DNA of 64,000 bases, from positions 3,844,001 through 3,908,000 of the forward strand of contig NZ_AP022573.1 of the NCBI RefSeq assembly GCF_010729105.1, written 5' to 3'. The notes under the pieces were generated by a model. It did no database searches and had not been told where the DNA came from. It worked only from the letters and a program-made list of their open reading frames with translations. Shown one piece after another: positions 15,111-23,642 of this stretch (positions within the stretch are counted from its first letter, which is position 1; each line of letters starts with the position of its first letter). Both the position numbers and the translations under genes were made by a program. The DNA is from Mycobacterium saskatchewanense (GTDB lineage: Bacteria > Actinomycetota > Actinomycetes > Mycobacteriales > Mycobacteriaceae).

Positions 15111-16433
15111 ATGAGCGAATTGGCCACAGCCCCGCAGGCGCCCTCCGTCGTCCGGCTGCCGCCTTCGGTCCGACTCCCGAAGTTGGTCCAGGGCCTGGCG
15201 TTTGCGGCATCGCGACGCAAGATGATGCAGCGGCTGTCCAGCCGCTACGGCGACTCCTTCACGCTCAACCTGCCGGTCTACGGCCCGGCCGTGGTGATCG
15301 GCGATCCGCAGGTGGCCAAGCAGGTGTTCACCACCAGTCCCGACGAGCTCGGCAACATCCAGCCCAACCTCAGCAGGTTCTTCGGCCCCGGGTCGGTGTT
15401 CGCGCTCGAGTTCGACGACCACCGCCGCCGGCGACGGTTGCTGGCGCCGCCGTTCCACGGCAAAAGCATGAAGAAGTACGAGAGCATCATCGAGGAAGAG
15501 ACGCTGCGCGAGGTCGCCGACTGGCCCGAGGGCGAAGCGTTCCCGACGGTGCCGCCCATGATGCGGATCACCCTCAACGCGATCCTGCGCGCGGTCTTCG
15601 GGGCCGACGGCGCGGAGCTCGACGAGCTCCGCCGGTTGATCCCGCCGTGGGTGACCCTGGGCTCGCGCCTGGCGTCGCTGCCCAAGCCGAAACGCACCTA
15701 CGGCCGGTTCACTCCCTGGGGGCGCCTCGCCGAATGGCGGCGCCAATATGACGCCGTCATCGGCAGGCTGATCGACGCCGAGCGGGCCGACCCCGATTTC
15801 GCCGACCGCACCGACGTGCTGGCGATGCTGCTGCGGACCACCTACGACGACGGTTCGGCCATGTCGCGCAAGGACATCGGCGACGAGCTGCTGGCGCTGC
15901 TGGCGGCCGGGCACGAAACCACCGCCGCCACACTGGGGTGGGCGTTCGAGCGGATCAGCCGGCATCCGGACCTGCTGGCCGCGCTCGTCGAGGAGGCCGA
16001 CGCCGGTGGCGGCGAACTGCGTCAGGCGACGATCCTGGAGGTCCAGCGGGCCAGGACCGTCATCGACATGGCCGGACGCCACGTCTATCCCGAATCTGTC
16101 CGGCTCGGCGAGTGGGTGATCCCCCGCGGGCACTCGATTATCGTCGGCATCGGGCAGATACACGCCAACCCCGACGTGTTCGCGGATCCCGAGCGGTTCG
16201 ACCCGCAGCGTTACCTGGGAAACAAGCCGTCGCCGTCCTGGATCCCGTTCGGCGGCGGGACCCGCCGCTGTGTGGGCGCGGCGTTCGCCAACATGGAGAT
16301 GGACGTCGTGCTGCGAACGGTATTGCGGCACTTCACCATCGAGACCACCGACGCGCCCGGCGAACGCTGGCACGGCCGGGGCGTCGCGTTCGTCCCCAAG
16401 GACGGCGGGCGGATCGTGGTGCGCCGCCGCTGA
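15111..16433 (+). CDS. cyp138: Cytochrome P450 (CYP138)
   Basis: A 440-residue P450. The I-helix oxygen-activation motif LAAGHETTA, the K-helix ExxR (ILEVQRAR), the PERF-type motif (DPERFDPQRY) and the haem loop FGGGTRRCVGAAFA with the Cys thiolate ligand are all present. It would hydroxylate a lipophilic substrate with external redox partners; none is encoded adjacent. ATG 15111 gives the CYP138 length; ATG 15093 is an in-frame alternative. Gene order TetR-P450-msrA matches Rv0135c-Rv0137c. Confidence 0.92.
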   Translation: MSELATAPQAPSVVRLPPSVRLPKLVQGLAFAASRRKMMQRLSSRYGDSFTLNLPVYGPAVVIGDPQVAKQVFTTSPDELGNIQPNLSRFFGPGSVFALEFDDHRRRRRLLAPPFHGKSMKKYESIIEEETLREVADWPEGEAFPTVPPMMRITLNAILRAVFGADGAELDELRRLIPPWVTLGSRLASLPKPKRTYGRFTPWGRLAEWRRQYDAVIGRLIDAERADPDFADRTDVLAMLLRTTYDDGSAMSRKDIGDELLALLAAGHETTAATLGWAFERISRHPDLLAALVEEADAGGGELRQATILEVQRARTVIDMAGRHVYPESVRLGEWVIPRGHSIIVGIGQIHANPDVFADPERFDPQRYLGNKPSPSWIPFGGGTRRCVGAAFANMEMDVVLRTVLRHFTIETTDAPGERWHGRGVAFVPKDGGRIVVRRR

Positions 16434-16451
16434 GCGGCGCCCGATCGCCCG

Positions 16452-16961
16452 TCAGGCGGTGGCCCGCCGCGGCAGCTTCCATCCCGGCCGCACGAAGTGG
16501 CAGGTGTACCCGGTGGGGTAGCGCTCCAGGTAGTCCTGGTGCTCGGGCTCGGCCTCCCAGAAGTCACCGGCGGGGCTGACCTCGGTGACCACCTTGCCCG
16601 GCCACAGGCCCGACGCCTCGACGTCGGCGATGGTGTCCAGGGCGATGCGCTTCTGCTCGTCGTCGAGATAGAAGATCGCCGACCGATAGCTGGTGCCGCG
16701 GTCATTGCCCTGGCGATTCTTCGTTGTGGGGTCGTGGATTTGGAAGAAGAACTCCAGCAGCGTGCGGTAATCGGTGACGGCCGGGTCGTAGACGATCTCG
16801 ATGGCCTCGGCGTGCGTGCCGTGGTTGCGGTACGTCGCGTTCGGCACGTCACCACCGGTGTACCCGACACGGGTCGACACGACCCCGGGCTGCTTGCGGA
16901 TCAGGTCCTGCATCCCCCAGAAACAGCCGCCCGCGAGAATCGCCTTTCGGGTGCTTGCCAT
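16452..16961 (-). CDS. msrA: Peptide methionine sulfoxide reductase MsrA
   Basis: A 169-residue MsrA. The active-site motif GGCFWG places the nucleophilic Cys at residue 13, and [17 protein letters not shown] and [10 protein letters not shown] are conserved family blocks. It reduces methionine-S-sulfoxide in proteins, repairing oxidative damage. It is slightly shorter than Rv0137c. GAGGAGG precedes the ATG. It converges with cyp138. Confidence 0.96.
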   Translation of the reverse strand: MASTRKAILAGGCFWGMQDLIRKQPGVVSTRVGYTGGDVPNATYRNHGTHAEAIEIVYDPAVTDYRTLLEFFFQIHDPTTKNRQGNDRGTSYRSAIFYLDDEQKRIALDTIADVEASGLWPGKVVTEVSPAGDFWEAEPEHQDYLERYPTGYTCHFVRPGWKLPRRATA

Positions 16962-17052
16962 GCTGTCCTCCTCGGAAGTCCTCCATAGGAACCGGCGACG
17001 TTGCCCAGGCTACACTCCGGCGAATGACGTGTAGCGGCGCAAAGGAGCGCGC

Positions 17053-17559
17053 GTGACGGCTCAACAATTCTCCCGCCGCGAACTGGCCGACGCCTTCGCG
17101 AAGTTCGAGGAGACGGTGGCCCGGGCCGCCGAAACCCGGGACTGGGCGGCGTGGGTCGCCCAGTACACGCCGGACGTCGAGTACATCGAGCACGCGGCGG
17201 GCACCATGCACGGCCGCGACGAGGTGCGCGAGTGGATCCAGCGCACCATGACCACCTTCCCGGGCAGCCACATGGTGGCGTTCCCGTCGTTGTGGTCGGT
17301 CATCGACGACTCGACCGGGCGGATCATCTGCGAGCTGGACAATCCGATGAAGGACCCGGGCGACGGCACCGTCATCAGCGCCACCAACATCTCCATCGTC
17401 ACCTACGCCGGCGACGGCCAGTGGCGCCGTCAGGAAGACATCTACAACCCGCTTCGATTCCTGCGGGCCGGCGTGAAGTGGTGTCGCAGGGCCCACGAGC
17501 TCGGCACGCTGGACGAGGACGCCGCCCGCTGGATGCAGGAATACGGAGGAGCGCAGTGA
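17053..17559 (+). CDS. SnoaL-like / NTF2-fold protein (Rv0138-like)
   Basis: A 168-residue protein with the NTF2-like pattern: WVAQYTPDVEYIEHAAGTMHGRDEV split around the WxxxY..D core, then VREWIQRTMTTFPG and EDIYNPLRF near the end. Members are small cyclases or isomerases or simply ligand binders; the function is unknown here. AAAGGAG precedes the GTG start. Its TGA overlaps the GTG of the next gene, so the pair is translationally coupled. Confidence 0.85.
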   Translation: MTAQQFSRRELADAFAKFEETVARAAETRDWAAWVAQYTPDVEYIEHAAGTMHGRDEVREWIQRTMTTFPGSHMVAFPSLWSVIDDSTGRIICELDNPMKDPGDGTVISATNISIVTYAGDGQWRRQEDIYNPLRFLRAGVKWCRRAHELGTLDEDAARWMQEYGGAQ

Positions 17560-18608
17560 CCCCGAAACCCAAGCTGGTCATCGGCGCCAACGGCTTCCTG
17601 GGTTCGCACGTGACCCGGCTGCTCGCCGCCCAGGGCGCGTCGGAGGGATTCGAGGTGCGGGCGATGGTGCGCCCGACCGCGAACACCCGCGCCATCGACG
17701 ACCTCACGCTGACCCGGTTTCATGGCGACGTGTTCGACGCGGCCGCCGTGCGTGCGGCGATGGACGGTGTGGACGACGTGTACTACTGCGTGGTCGACAC
17801 GCGCGCCTGGCTGCGGGACCCCTCGCCGCTGTTTCGCACCAATGTCGAAGGCCTGCGCAATGTGCTCGACGTCGCCGTCCAGTCCGACCTGCACCGGTTT
17901 GTCTTCACCAGCACCTACGCGACGGTGGGCCGGCGGCACGGCCATGTCGCGACCGAGGACGACGTCATCGACTCCCATGGCCTGAGCGCCTACGTGCAGT
18001 CGCGTGTGCAGGCCGAGAACCTGGTGATGCGGTACGTGACCGAACAAAACCTGCCCGCCGTGGCGATGTGTGTGTCGACCACGTACGGCGGCGGCGACTG
18101 GGGCCGCACCCCGCACGGCGCGTTCATCGCAGGGGCGGTGTTCGGCAAGCTGCCCTTCCAGATGAACGGCATCCAGCTCGAAGTCGTCGGCGTCGACGAC
18201 GCCGCCCGGGCCATGCTCCTGGCCGCCGAGCGCGGGCGGGTCGGCGAGCGCTACCTCATCAGCGAAAGGATGATCCCGCTGAAAGAGGTGGTGCGGATCG
18301 CGGCCGACGAGGCGGGCGTACCGCCGCCCCGGCGCTCGATCTCGGTGCCGGTGCTTTACGTCCTGGGCGCGCTGGGCAGCCTGAGGGCGCGGCTCACCGG
18401 CAAAGACGCCGAGCTCAGCCTGGAATCGGTGCGGATGATGCGCGCCGAGGCCCCGGTCGACCACAGCAAGGCGGTCCGCGAGCTGGGCTGGCACCCGCGC
18501 CCGGTCGAGGAATCCATCCGGGAGGCGGCCCGATTCTGGGCCGCGATGAAATCCCCCCGGAAGGGCGCGAAGGGTGCGCAGACCGGCGCCGCGGCGCAGG
18601 CCGATTAG
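17556..18608 (+). CDS. NAD-dependent epimerase/dehydratase (Rv0139-like)
   Basis: A 350-residue extended SDR. The nucleotide-binding motif GANGFLGSHV is at residues about 10-19, and the FTSTYATVG block contains the usual Ser/Thr. The catalytic Tyr is in SAYVQSRVQ, where the usual YxxxK reads YxxxR. Blocks WGRTPHGAFIA and LGWHPRPVEESI follow the 3-beta-hydroxysteroid/dihydroflavonol reductase pattern. GTG start overlaps the stop of the previous gene. The substrate is unknown. Confidence 0.85.
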   Translation: MTPKPKLVIGANGFLGSHVTRLLAAQGASEGFEVRAMVRPTANTRAIDDLTLTRFHGDVFDAAAVRAAMDGVDDVYYCVVDTRAWLRDPSPLFRTNVEGLRNVLDVAVQSDLHRFVFTSTYATVGRRHGHVATEDDVIDSHGLSAYVQSRVQAENLVMRYVTEQNLPAVAMCVSTTYGGGDWGRTPHGAFIAGAVFGKLPFQMNGIQLEVVGVDDAARAMLLAAERGRVGERYLISERMIPLKEVVRIAADEAGVPPPRRSISVPVLYVLGALGSLRARLTGKDAELSLESVRMMRAEAPVDHSKAVRELGWHPRPVEESIREAARFWAAMKSPRKGAKGAQTGAAAQAD

Positions 18609-18618
18609 TTGTCGGGCG

Positions 18619-18644
18619 GGAAGCGTATCGGGCCGGCGCGCGTT
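18619..18644 (+). promoter_or_regulatory. ECF-sigma (SigH/SigE)-like promoter
   Basis: GGAAGC (18619-18624) and CGTT (18641-18644) are 16 nt apart, close to the GGAAC-N16-20-CGTT form used by mycobacterial SigH and SigE. It lies 34 nt before the DUF427 gene. Confidence 0.35.
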
Positions 18645-18677
18645 ACAGCTTTATCCGCGTTTCGAGGAGGTAGCACC

Positions 18678-19058
18678 ATGGCACACCGACAGGTTCTGGA
18701 ACCCAGCGCCGGGCATCCGATCACCATCGAGCCGACCAAGGGGCGGGTGCAGGTCCGCGTCAACGGCGAGCTGATCGCGGACACCACCGCGGCGCTGGAA
18801 TTGCGCGAGGCGACTTTGCCTGTGGTGCAATACATTCCGTTCAACGACGTGGTCCGGGAGCGGCTGACGCGGACGGACACCAGCACCTACTGCCCGTTCA
18901 AGGGCGACGCCAGCTACTACAGCGTCACCACGTCGGCCGGCGACACCGTCGACGACGTGATCTGGACCTACGAGCAGCCCTTCCCGGCCGTCGCTGCGAT
19001 CGCGGGTCACGTCGCCTTCTACCCGAACAAGGCCGAGATCAGCGTCTCCGGTCAGTAA
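18678..19058 (+). CDS. DUF427 domain protein (Rv0140-like)
   Basis: A 126-residue DUF427 protein, the same length as Rv0140. Family blocks are VRVNGELIADTTAALEL, VVQYIPFNDV, STYCPFKGDASYYSV and HVAFYPNKAEI. It is a small beta-rich cytosolic protein of unknown function. GAGGAGG precedes the ATG. Its 3' end overlaps the convergent next gene by 7 nt. Confidence 0.93.
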   Translation: MAHRQVLEPSAGHPITIEPTKGRVQVRVNGELIADTTAALELREATLPVVQYIPFNDVVRERLTRTDTSTYCPFKGDASYYSVTTSAGDTVDDVIWTYEQPFPAVAAIAGHVAFYPNKAEISVSGQ

Positions 19059-19453
19059 GGGCGCCACCCGGGGAGCGCCGTCTCCTGGGCGCGGGTGTCG
19101 CTGTAGACCCGCATCGCGACGATAAGCCCGTCGCGGGTTTCGAAGACGCACGCGAACGGGCTGTCGTAGCTCACGCCGTCGGCGGTGGTGCCGGTGGCGT
19201 GGGCCTCGACGACCACGGTGTCTCCCTCGTTGACGCACCCCTGCAGGTCGATGGTGACCTCGAGGGCACGCTTGCGTTCCTCGATGGCCCGCCGCAGCGT
19301 CTCCTTGTCGCACGACGTGCGGGTGTACAGCGTCCAGTAGGTGAAGTCGTCACTGAGCAGCGCGAAGCCCTCGTCCAGGTCCCCGCCCTCGCTGATGCTC
19401 TCCAGGAACATCCACGCCAGTTCTCCCTGCGGGTCATCGAAGGGTGTCGCCAC
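19052..19453 (-). CDS. NTF2-like/SnoaL domain protein (Rv0141c-like)
   Basis: A 133-residue protein with an NTF2-like fold: ELAWMFLESISEGGDLDEGF, LSDDFTYWTLYTRTSC, VVVEAHATGTTADGV and DGLIVAMRVYSDT. The function is unknown. The GTG at 19453 gives a length close to Rv0141c. It converges on the DUF427 gene and diverges from the glycosylase-like gene. Confidence 0.88.
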   Translation of the reverse strand: MATPFDDPQGELAWMFLESISEGGDLDEGFALLSDDFTYWTLYTRTSCDKETLRRAIEERKRALEVTIDLQGCVNEGDTVVVEAHATGTTADGVSYDSPFACVFETRDGLIVAMRVYSDTRAQETALPGWRPY

Positions 19454-19511
19454 ATCGCAATATTGTCTTGGGACATCGTTGACGGTCAATGAGGGGCGGT
19501 GCGGACGGCGA

Positions 19512-20426
19512 TTGACTGAGCACGCGCGCACTCTCACATTCCCCGGAGCCGTCAGCTTCGGGCCCACGCTGGCGCCGCTGCGCCGGGGACCGCGGGATCC
19601 CTGTTTCCAGGCGTCCCGTGACGGCGGGATCTGGCGGGTCAGCCTGCTGCCCAGCGGTCCCGTCACCGCCCGGATCAGCCGCGCCGCCGCCGACGCGGCG
19701 CACTGCGTGGCGTGGGGCAGCGGGGCGCCCGAGTTCCTCGAGAGGCTGCCCGCGCTGCTGGGTGTGGGGGACGACGCGTCGGACTTCGTGCCGCGCGACT
19801 CGACCGTCGCGGCGGCGCACCGCCGCGTCCCCCACTTCCGGCTGGGGCGCACGGGCCTCGTCCTCGAAGCCTTGATTCCGGCGATCATCGAGCAACGCGT
19901 TCCCGGCGCGGACGCGTTCCGCTCGTGGCGGGTGCTGGTTTCCAAGTACGGGACGCCCGCACCCGGACCGGCTCCACCCGCGATGCGCGTGCCGCCCACG
20001 GCCGAGGCATGGCGGAGCATCCCGTCGTGGGAATTCCACCGCGCGAACGTGGATCCGCGGCGCGCGCTGACGGTGGTGACCTGCGCGCAACGGGCCGCGT
20101 CGCTGGAACGGCTGACGTCGCGTCCGGCTGCGCAGGCCCGCGAGGCGTTGACGTCGCTTCCGGGTGTTGGGATCTGGACCGCGGCCGAGACGGCGCAGCG
20201 CGCGTTCGGCGACGCCGACGCCGTGTCGGTCGGCGACTACCACGTGCCGAAGATGATCGGCTGGACGCTGCTGGGCAGGCCGGTGGACGACGCCGGCATG
20301 CTCGAACTGCTCGAACCGATGCGACCCCATCGCCATCGGGTGGTCCGGCTGCTCGAAGTCAGCGGCCTGGCCTACGAACCGCGGCGCGGCGCCAGATTAC
20401 CGGTGCAGCACATCCACTCGATTTGA
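19512..20426 (+). CDS. HhH-GPD DNA glycosylase-like protein (Rv0142-like)
   Basis: A protein of about 304 residues. The C-terminal half carries the helix-hairpin-helix/GPD signature LTSLPGVGIWTAAETAQ followed by a Gly/Asp loop with the likely catalytic Asp in VSVGDYHVPK. This resembles AlkA-type 3-methyladenine glycosylases, which remove alkylated bases. The N-terminal half is family-specific. No ATG fits, so TTG 19512 is proposed from the length of Rv0142; a different start is possible. Confidence 0.8.
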   Translation: MTEHARTLTFPGAVSFGPTLAPLRRGPRDPCFQASRDGGIWRVSLLPSGPVTARISRAAADAAHCVAWGSGAPEFLERLPALLGVGDDASDFVPRDSTVAAAHRRVPHFRLGRTGLVLEALIPAIIEQRVPGADAFRSWRVLVSKYGTPAPGPAPPAMRVPPTAEAWRSIPSWEFHRANVDPRRALTVVTCAQRAASLERLTSRPAAQAREALTSLPGVGIWTAAETAQRAFGDADAVSVGDYHVPKMIGWTLLGRPVDDAGMLELLEPMRPHRHRVVRLLEVSGLAYEPRRGARLPVQHIHSI

Positions 20427-20458
20427 GCGCGAGCCGACGATTACTCTCCCGCGACCCC

Positions 20459-20464
20459 GGGTAT
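20459..20464 (+). promoter_or_regulatory. Possible SigF -10 element of dps
   Basis: GGGTAT lies 40 nt before the dps ATG. A degenerate -35, GATT at 20439-20442, is 16 nt upstream. It is weaker than the catalase and hemerythrin promoters. Confidence 0.35.
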
Positions 20465-20504
20465 TCGCGGCGGGAAGGGTTATGACTTGACGCAGGAGTG
20501 ATTG

Positions 20505-21056
20505 ATGACGCAGTTCACTATCCCGGGTTTGACCGATAAGCAGGGGGCGCGCCTCGCCGAACTGCTGCAGAAGCAATTGAGCACCTACAACGACCTTCAC
20601 CTCACCCTCAAGCACATTCATTGGAATGTGGTGGGGCCCAACTTCATTGGTGTGCACGAGATGATCGACCCGCAGGTCGATGCGGTCCGCGGTTTCGCCG
20701 ACGATGTCGCCGAGCGCATCGCGGCCCTGGGTGCCTCCCCGCAGGGGACGCCCGGCGCGATCATCAAAGACCGCACCTGGGACGACTATTCGGTGGGCCG
20801 CGACTGCGTGCAGTCGCATCTGGCGGCGCTCGACCTGGTCTACACCGGCGTCATCGAGGACATCCGCAAGAGCATCGAGGAGACCGAGGAACTCGATCCG
20901 GTCACCCAGGACCTGCTGATCGACCAGGCGGGGAGCCTGGAGAAGTTCCAATGGTTCGTCCGGGCCCACCTGGAGAGCGCCGGGGGCCAGTTGACCCACG
21001 AGGGCTCGTCGACCGAAAGGGACGCGGCGAGCAGCGCGCGCAACACGTCGGCGTAG
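20505..21056 (+). CDS. dps: Dps family DNA-binding ferritin-like protein
   Basis: A 183-residue Dps protein that would form a dodecamer, oxidise and store iron with peroxide, and protect DNA in starvation. The inter-subunit ferroxidase ligands are His39 (KHIHWNV), His51 (GVHEMID), Asp66 and Glu70 (FADDVAERI), with the family spacing. The C-terminal Ser/Arg-rich tail could contact DNA. CAGGAG precedes the ATG. I do not recall a Dps gene at this position in M. tuberculosis, so it is likely accessory to the shared order. Confidence 0.95.
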   Translation: MTQFTIPGLTDKQGARLAELLQKQLSTYNDLHLTLKHIHWNVVGPNFIGVHEMIDPQVDAVRGFADDVAERIAALGASPQGTPGAIIKDRTWDDYSVGRDCVQSHLAALDLVYTGVIEDIRKSIEETEELDPVTQDLLIDQAGSLEKFQWFVRAHLESAGGQLTHEGSSTERDAASSARNTSA

Positions 21057-21078
21057 TCGGCCGGCCGCCTGGGCGGTC

Positions 21079-22545
21079 CTAGCCGGCCGTTCCGGCCGTC
21101 GGGGCCTCCCCACGCTCGCGCTCGGCCGCGGCGGTCTCGCGGTTGAGCCGCTGGGCCTCGTAGATGGTGACGTTGGTGCGCGACATGAGCAGTGCCGCGA
21201 TGCCGACGGACAGGATCGCACCCGGCACCACCGAGAACGATCCGGTCATCTCCGCGACCATGATCATGATGGCCAGGGGTGCGCGCGCGACGCTGCCGAA
21301 GCACGTCATCATCCCGACGACGACGAACACGCCGGGCTCGTGGGGCACCCCGGGCAAGGCGAGGAGTTCGCCCAGCCGCCAGACGGCGGCCCCGACGAAC
21401 GCGCCGATCACGATGCCCGGCCCGAACAGCCCGCCGGACCCGCCGCTGCCGATCGACAGCGACGTGGCGACGATCTTGGCGAACGGGAGGACCACGACCA
21501 CCCAGAGCGGGATGTGCATCAGGGAGCCGCGGTCGGCCGATAGCTGCGCCCAGCCGTAGCCGCTGCTGAGGATCTGCGGGATCGCCAGTCCGAGCAGGCC
21601 CACCAGCAGCCCGCCGATGGCCGGCTTGAGCACCGGGCCGCCGGGGAGCCGGCGGGTGATGCGGACCGACGCGTGAAAGACCCGGGCGTACAGGTAGCCG
21701 ACGGCGGCCGCGGCCAGGCCGATGACGACGAACCACAACAGCGGCCCCGCCTTTTCGAAGCGGTACTCGGCGTCGATGAACCCGAACAGCGGATCGAAGC
21801 CGAGAAACGCGCCCAGCACCGCGTACGCGGTCCCTGAGGTGATGAACCCCGGCAGCAGGCAGCGGTAGTCGAAGTCGTCGCGGTAGGTGATCGACGCGGC
21901 CAGCACGGCCCCGCCCAGCGGCGCGGCGAAGATCGCGCCGATCCCCGCGCCGATGCCCAGCGCCACGGCGATCCGGCCGTCCTCGTCGGACAGGTTGAGC
22001 CGGCGCGTCAGCAACGAACAGAACCCGGCCGAGATCTGGGCGGTCGGCCCCTCGCGGCCGGCCGAACCGCCCGAACCGATCGTCAACGCGCTGGCCACCA
22101 TCTTCACCAGCACCGCCCGGAAGCGGATCGCCCGCGGATCGGTGTGCACCGCCTCGATGGCCGCGTCGGTGCCATGGCCGGTGGCTTCGGGGGCGAGCGC
22201 GGCCACCAGCAGCGCCGACAGCAGCGCGCCGGCCGTCGTGATCAACGGAATCGCCCAGGCCCGCCGGAAGCCGGTGGACCCGCGCCCGCCGCCCTCCCCG
22301 ACCGGCTTGGGCAGGTCGTAGCCCGCCAGGTAACCGAGCAGGAAATCGCTCGTGTACTTCAGCAAGAGGTAGAACACGACGGCGCCCAGCCCGGCGATGA
22401 CGCCGATGATCACCACGAGCAGCAGCCACTTCTGCAGGTAGCCGGACCCGCGGATCGACGCCCCGAACCGGCCTCCCGCCCCGCGGACGGACGCCTCGTG
22501 GGGCAGCGGCTCGCCCTCCGCCGACTCGCCGGATCCCCCATCCAT
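21079..22545 (-). CDS. ClC family chloride channel/antiporter (Rv0143c-like)
   Basis: A protein of 488 residues with about ten hydrophobic segments. ClC selectivity motifs are visible: GSGGSAGREGP at residues about 156-166, GSGGSGGLFGPG at about 370-381, and ARAPLAIMIMVAEMTGS near helix N. The GREGP motif is intact. It should move chloride or another anion across the inner membrane. ATG 22545 fits the AGGAT ribosome-binding site; an in-frame GTG lies one codon upstream. Confidence 0.93.
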   Translation of the reverse strand: MDGGSGESAEGEPLPHEASVRGAGGRFGASIRGSGYLQKWLLLVVIIGVIAGLGAVVFYLLLKYTSDFLLGYLAGYDLPKPVGEGGGRGSTGFRRAWAIPLITTAGALLSALLVAALAPEATGHGTDAAIEAVHTDPRAIRFRAVLVKMVASALTIGSGGSAGREGPTAQISAGFCSLLTRRLNLSDEDGRIAVALGIGAGIGAIFAAPLGGAVLAASITYRDDFDYRCLLPGFITSGTAYAVLGAFLGFDPLFGFIDAEYRFEKAGPLLWFVVIGLAAAAVGYLYARVFHASVRITRRLPGGPVLKPAIGGLLVGLLGLAIPQILSSGYGWAQLSADRGSLMHIPLWVVVVLPFAKIVATSLSIGSGGSGGLFGPGIVIGAFVGAAVWRLGELLALPGVPHEPGVFVVVGMMTCFGSVARAPLAIMIMVAEMTGSFSVVPGAILSVGIAALLMSRTNVTIYEAQRLNRETAAAERERGEAPTAGTAG

Positions 22546-22600
22546 CACGTCATCCTATGCAGAAGGACGCTGGTCGGCCGGGTGGTGGGCACACCACGGA

Positions 22601-22624
22601 ATAACCGGACTCTGGTCCGGTTAT
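22601..22624. promoter_or_regulatory. Palindromic operator before the pirin gene
   Basis: ATAACCGGAC (22601-22610) and GTCCGGTTAT (22615-22624) are perfect 10-bp inverted arms around TCTG. The palindrome lies 33 nt before the pirin start and has no T-run, so an operator is more likely than a terminator. The TetR gene immediately after pirin is the natural candidate binder. Confidence 0.65.
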
Positions 22625-22656
22625 AGGGGTAAAGCTACGAAAACATGGAGGTCAAG

Positions 22657-23640
22657 ATGCCTGCTGTCACGGCGGACACCCTGGCGTTGCCGCGCCTGAG
22701 CGCGGCCCGCCCCGCGGACGCCGAGCGCGCCGTGCGCTCGATCAGCACCGGCCCGCGCGGTCACGAGGGCGAGGGGTTCCCGGTCGTCCGGGCCTTCGCC
22801 GGGGTCAGCGCGGCGGCACTCGACCCGTTCGTCCACATGGACCAGATGGGTGAGGTCAACTATCAACCGGGGGAGCCGCGCGGCACCGACTGGCACCCGC
22901 ACCGCGGATTCGAAACGGTCACCTACATGATCGACGGGAAATTCGCGCACCAGGATTCCCACGGCGGGGGCGGCCTGATCACCGACGGTGCGACGCAATG
23001 GATGACGGCCGGTTCCGGCATTCTGCACATCGAGACCCCGCCCGCCGAATTGGTGGACAGTGGCGGCTTATTTCACGGCGTCCAGCTGTGGGTGAACCTT
23101 CCGAAGAAGGACAAGTTCGCCGCGCCCCGCTACCAGGCCATTGAAGGGGCTGACGTGGGCCTGCTGGCGTCCGACGACGGCGGAGCGCTGGTGCGCATCA
23201 TCGCCGGCGAGGTCGACGGCCGTCGCGGGCCTGGCAGCACGCACACGCCGATCACCCTGGCGCACGCGACGATCCACAACGGAGCGCGGCTCGGCATGCC
23301 GTGGCGCCGCGATTTCAATGCGCTGGTTTACGTGTTGTCCGGCAGCGGATATGTCGGTCCGGACGCCCATCCCATTCGCCACGGTCAGTTGGCGGTACTC
23401 GGCGCCGGGGACCGGATCACCGTCGGGGCGCATTCGGCGCAGGACTCCTCTTCGGCCACCGCAATGGATGTGTTGTTGTTGGGCGGTCAACCGATCCGCG
23501 AGCCCGTATTTCACTACGGGCCATTCGTGATGAACTCGCGCAGCGAATTGATCCAGGCGGTGCAGGACTATCAAGACGGAAAGTTCGGCAGTATCCCGCC
23601 AAACGCTTTAATGCCGCACCGTGGCGGTGGCACACTTTAG
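22657..23640 (+). CDS. Pirin family protein
   Basis: A 327-residue bicupin. The N-terminal cupin carries the pirin metal-site pattern DWHPHRGFETVTYMIDGKF, with a further His in FAHQDSHG and Glu in LHIETPPAE, while DPFVHMDQMGEVNYQPG is the conserved pirin N-terminal block. Pirins are Fe-binding and act as quercetinases or redox-sensitive regulators. TGGAGG stands 5 nt before ATG 22657; an ATG at 22645 overlaps it and is less likely. The TetR gene starts 2 bp after the stop. Confidence 0.93.
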   Translation: MPAVTADTLALPRLSAARPADAERAVRSISTGPRGHEGEGFPVVRAFAGVSAAALDPFVHMDQMGEVNYQPGEPRGTDWHPHRGFETVTYMIDGKFAHQDSHGGGGLITDGATQWMTAGSGILHIETPPAELVDSGGLFHGVQLWVNLPKKDKFAAPRYQAIEGADVGLLASDDGGALVRIIAGEVDGRRGPGSTHTPITLAHATIHNGARLGMPWRRDFNALVYVLSGSGYVGPDAHPIRHGQLAVLGAGDRITVGAHSAQDSSSATAMDVLLLGGQPIREPVFHYGPFVMNSRSELIQAVQDYQDGKFGSIPPNALMPHRGGGTL

Positions 23641-23642
23641 CA

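Noticed and set aside
14274..16373. A 699-codon reverse frame across cyp138 and its TetR gene
   Set aside because: It is antisense to the motif-confirmed P450 and out of frame with the TetR and Mop genes. No recognisable domain.
22601..22624. Rho-independent terminator
   Set aside because: The hairpin has no following T-run. It lies directly before pirin and downstream of the start of the divergent channel gene, so an operator is more likely.
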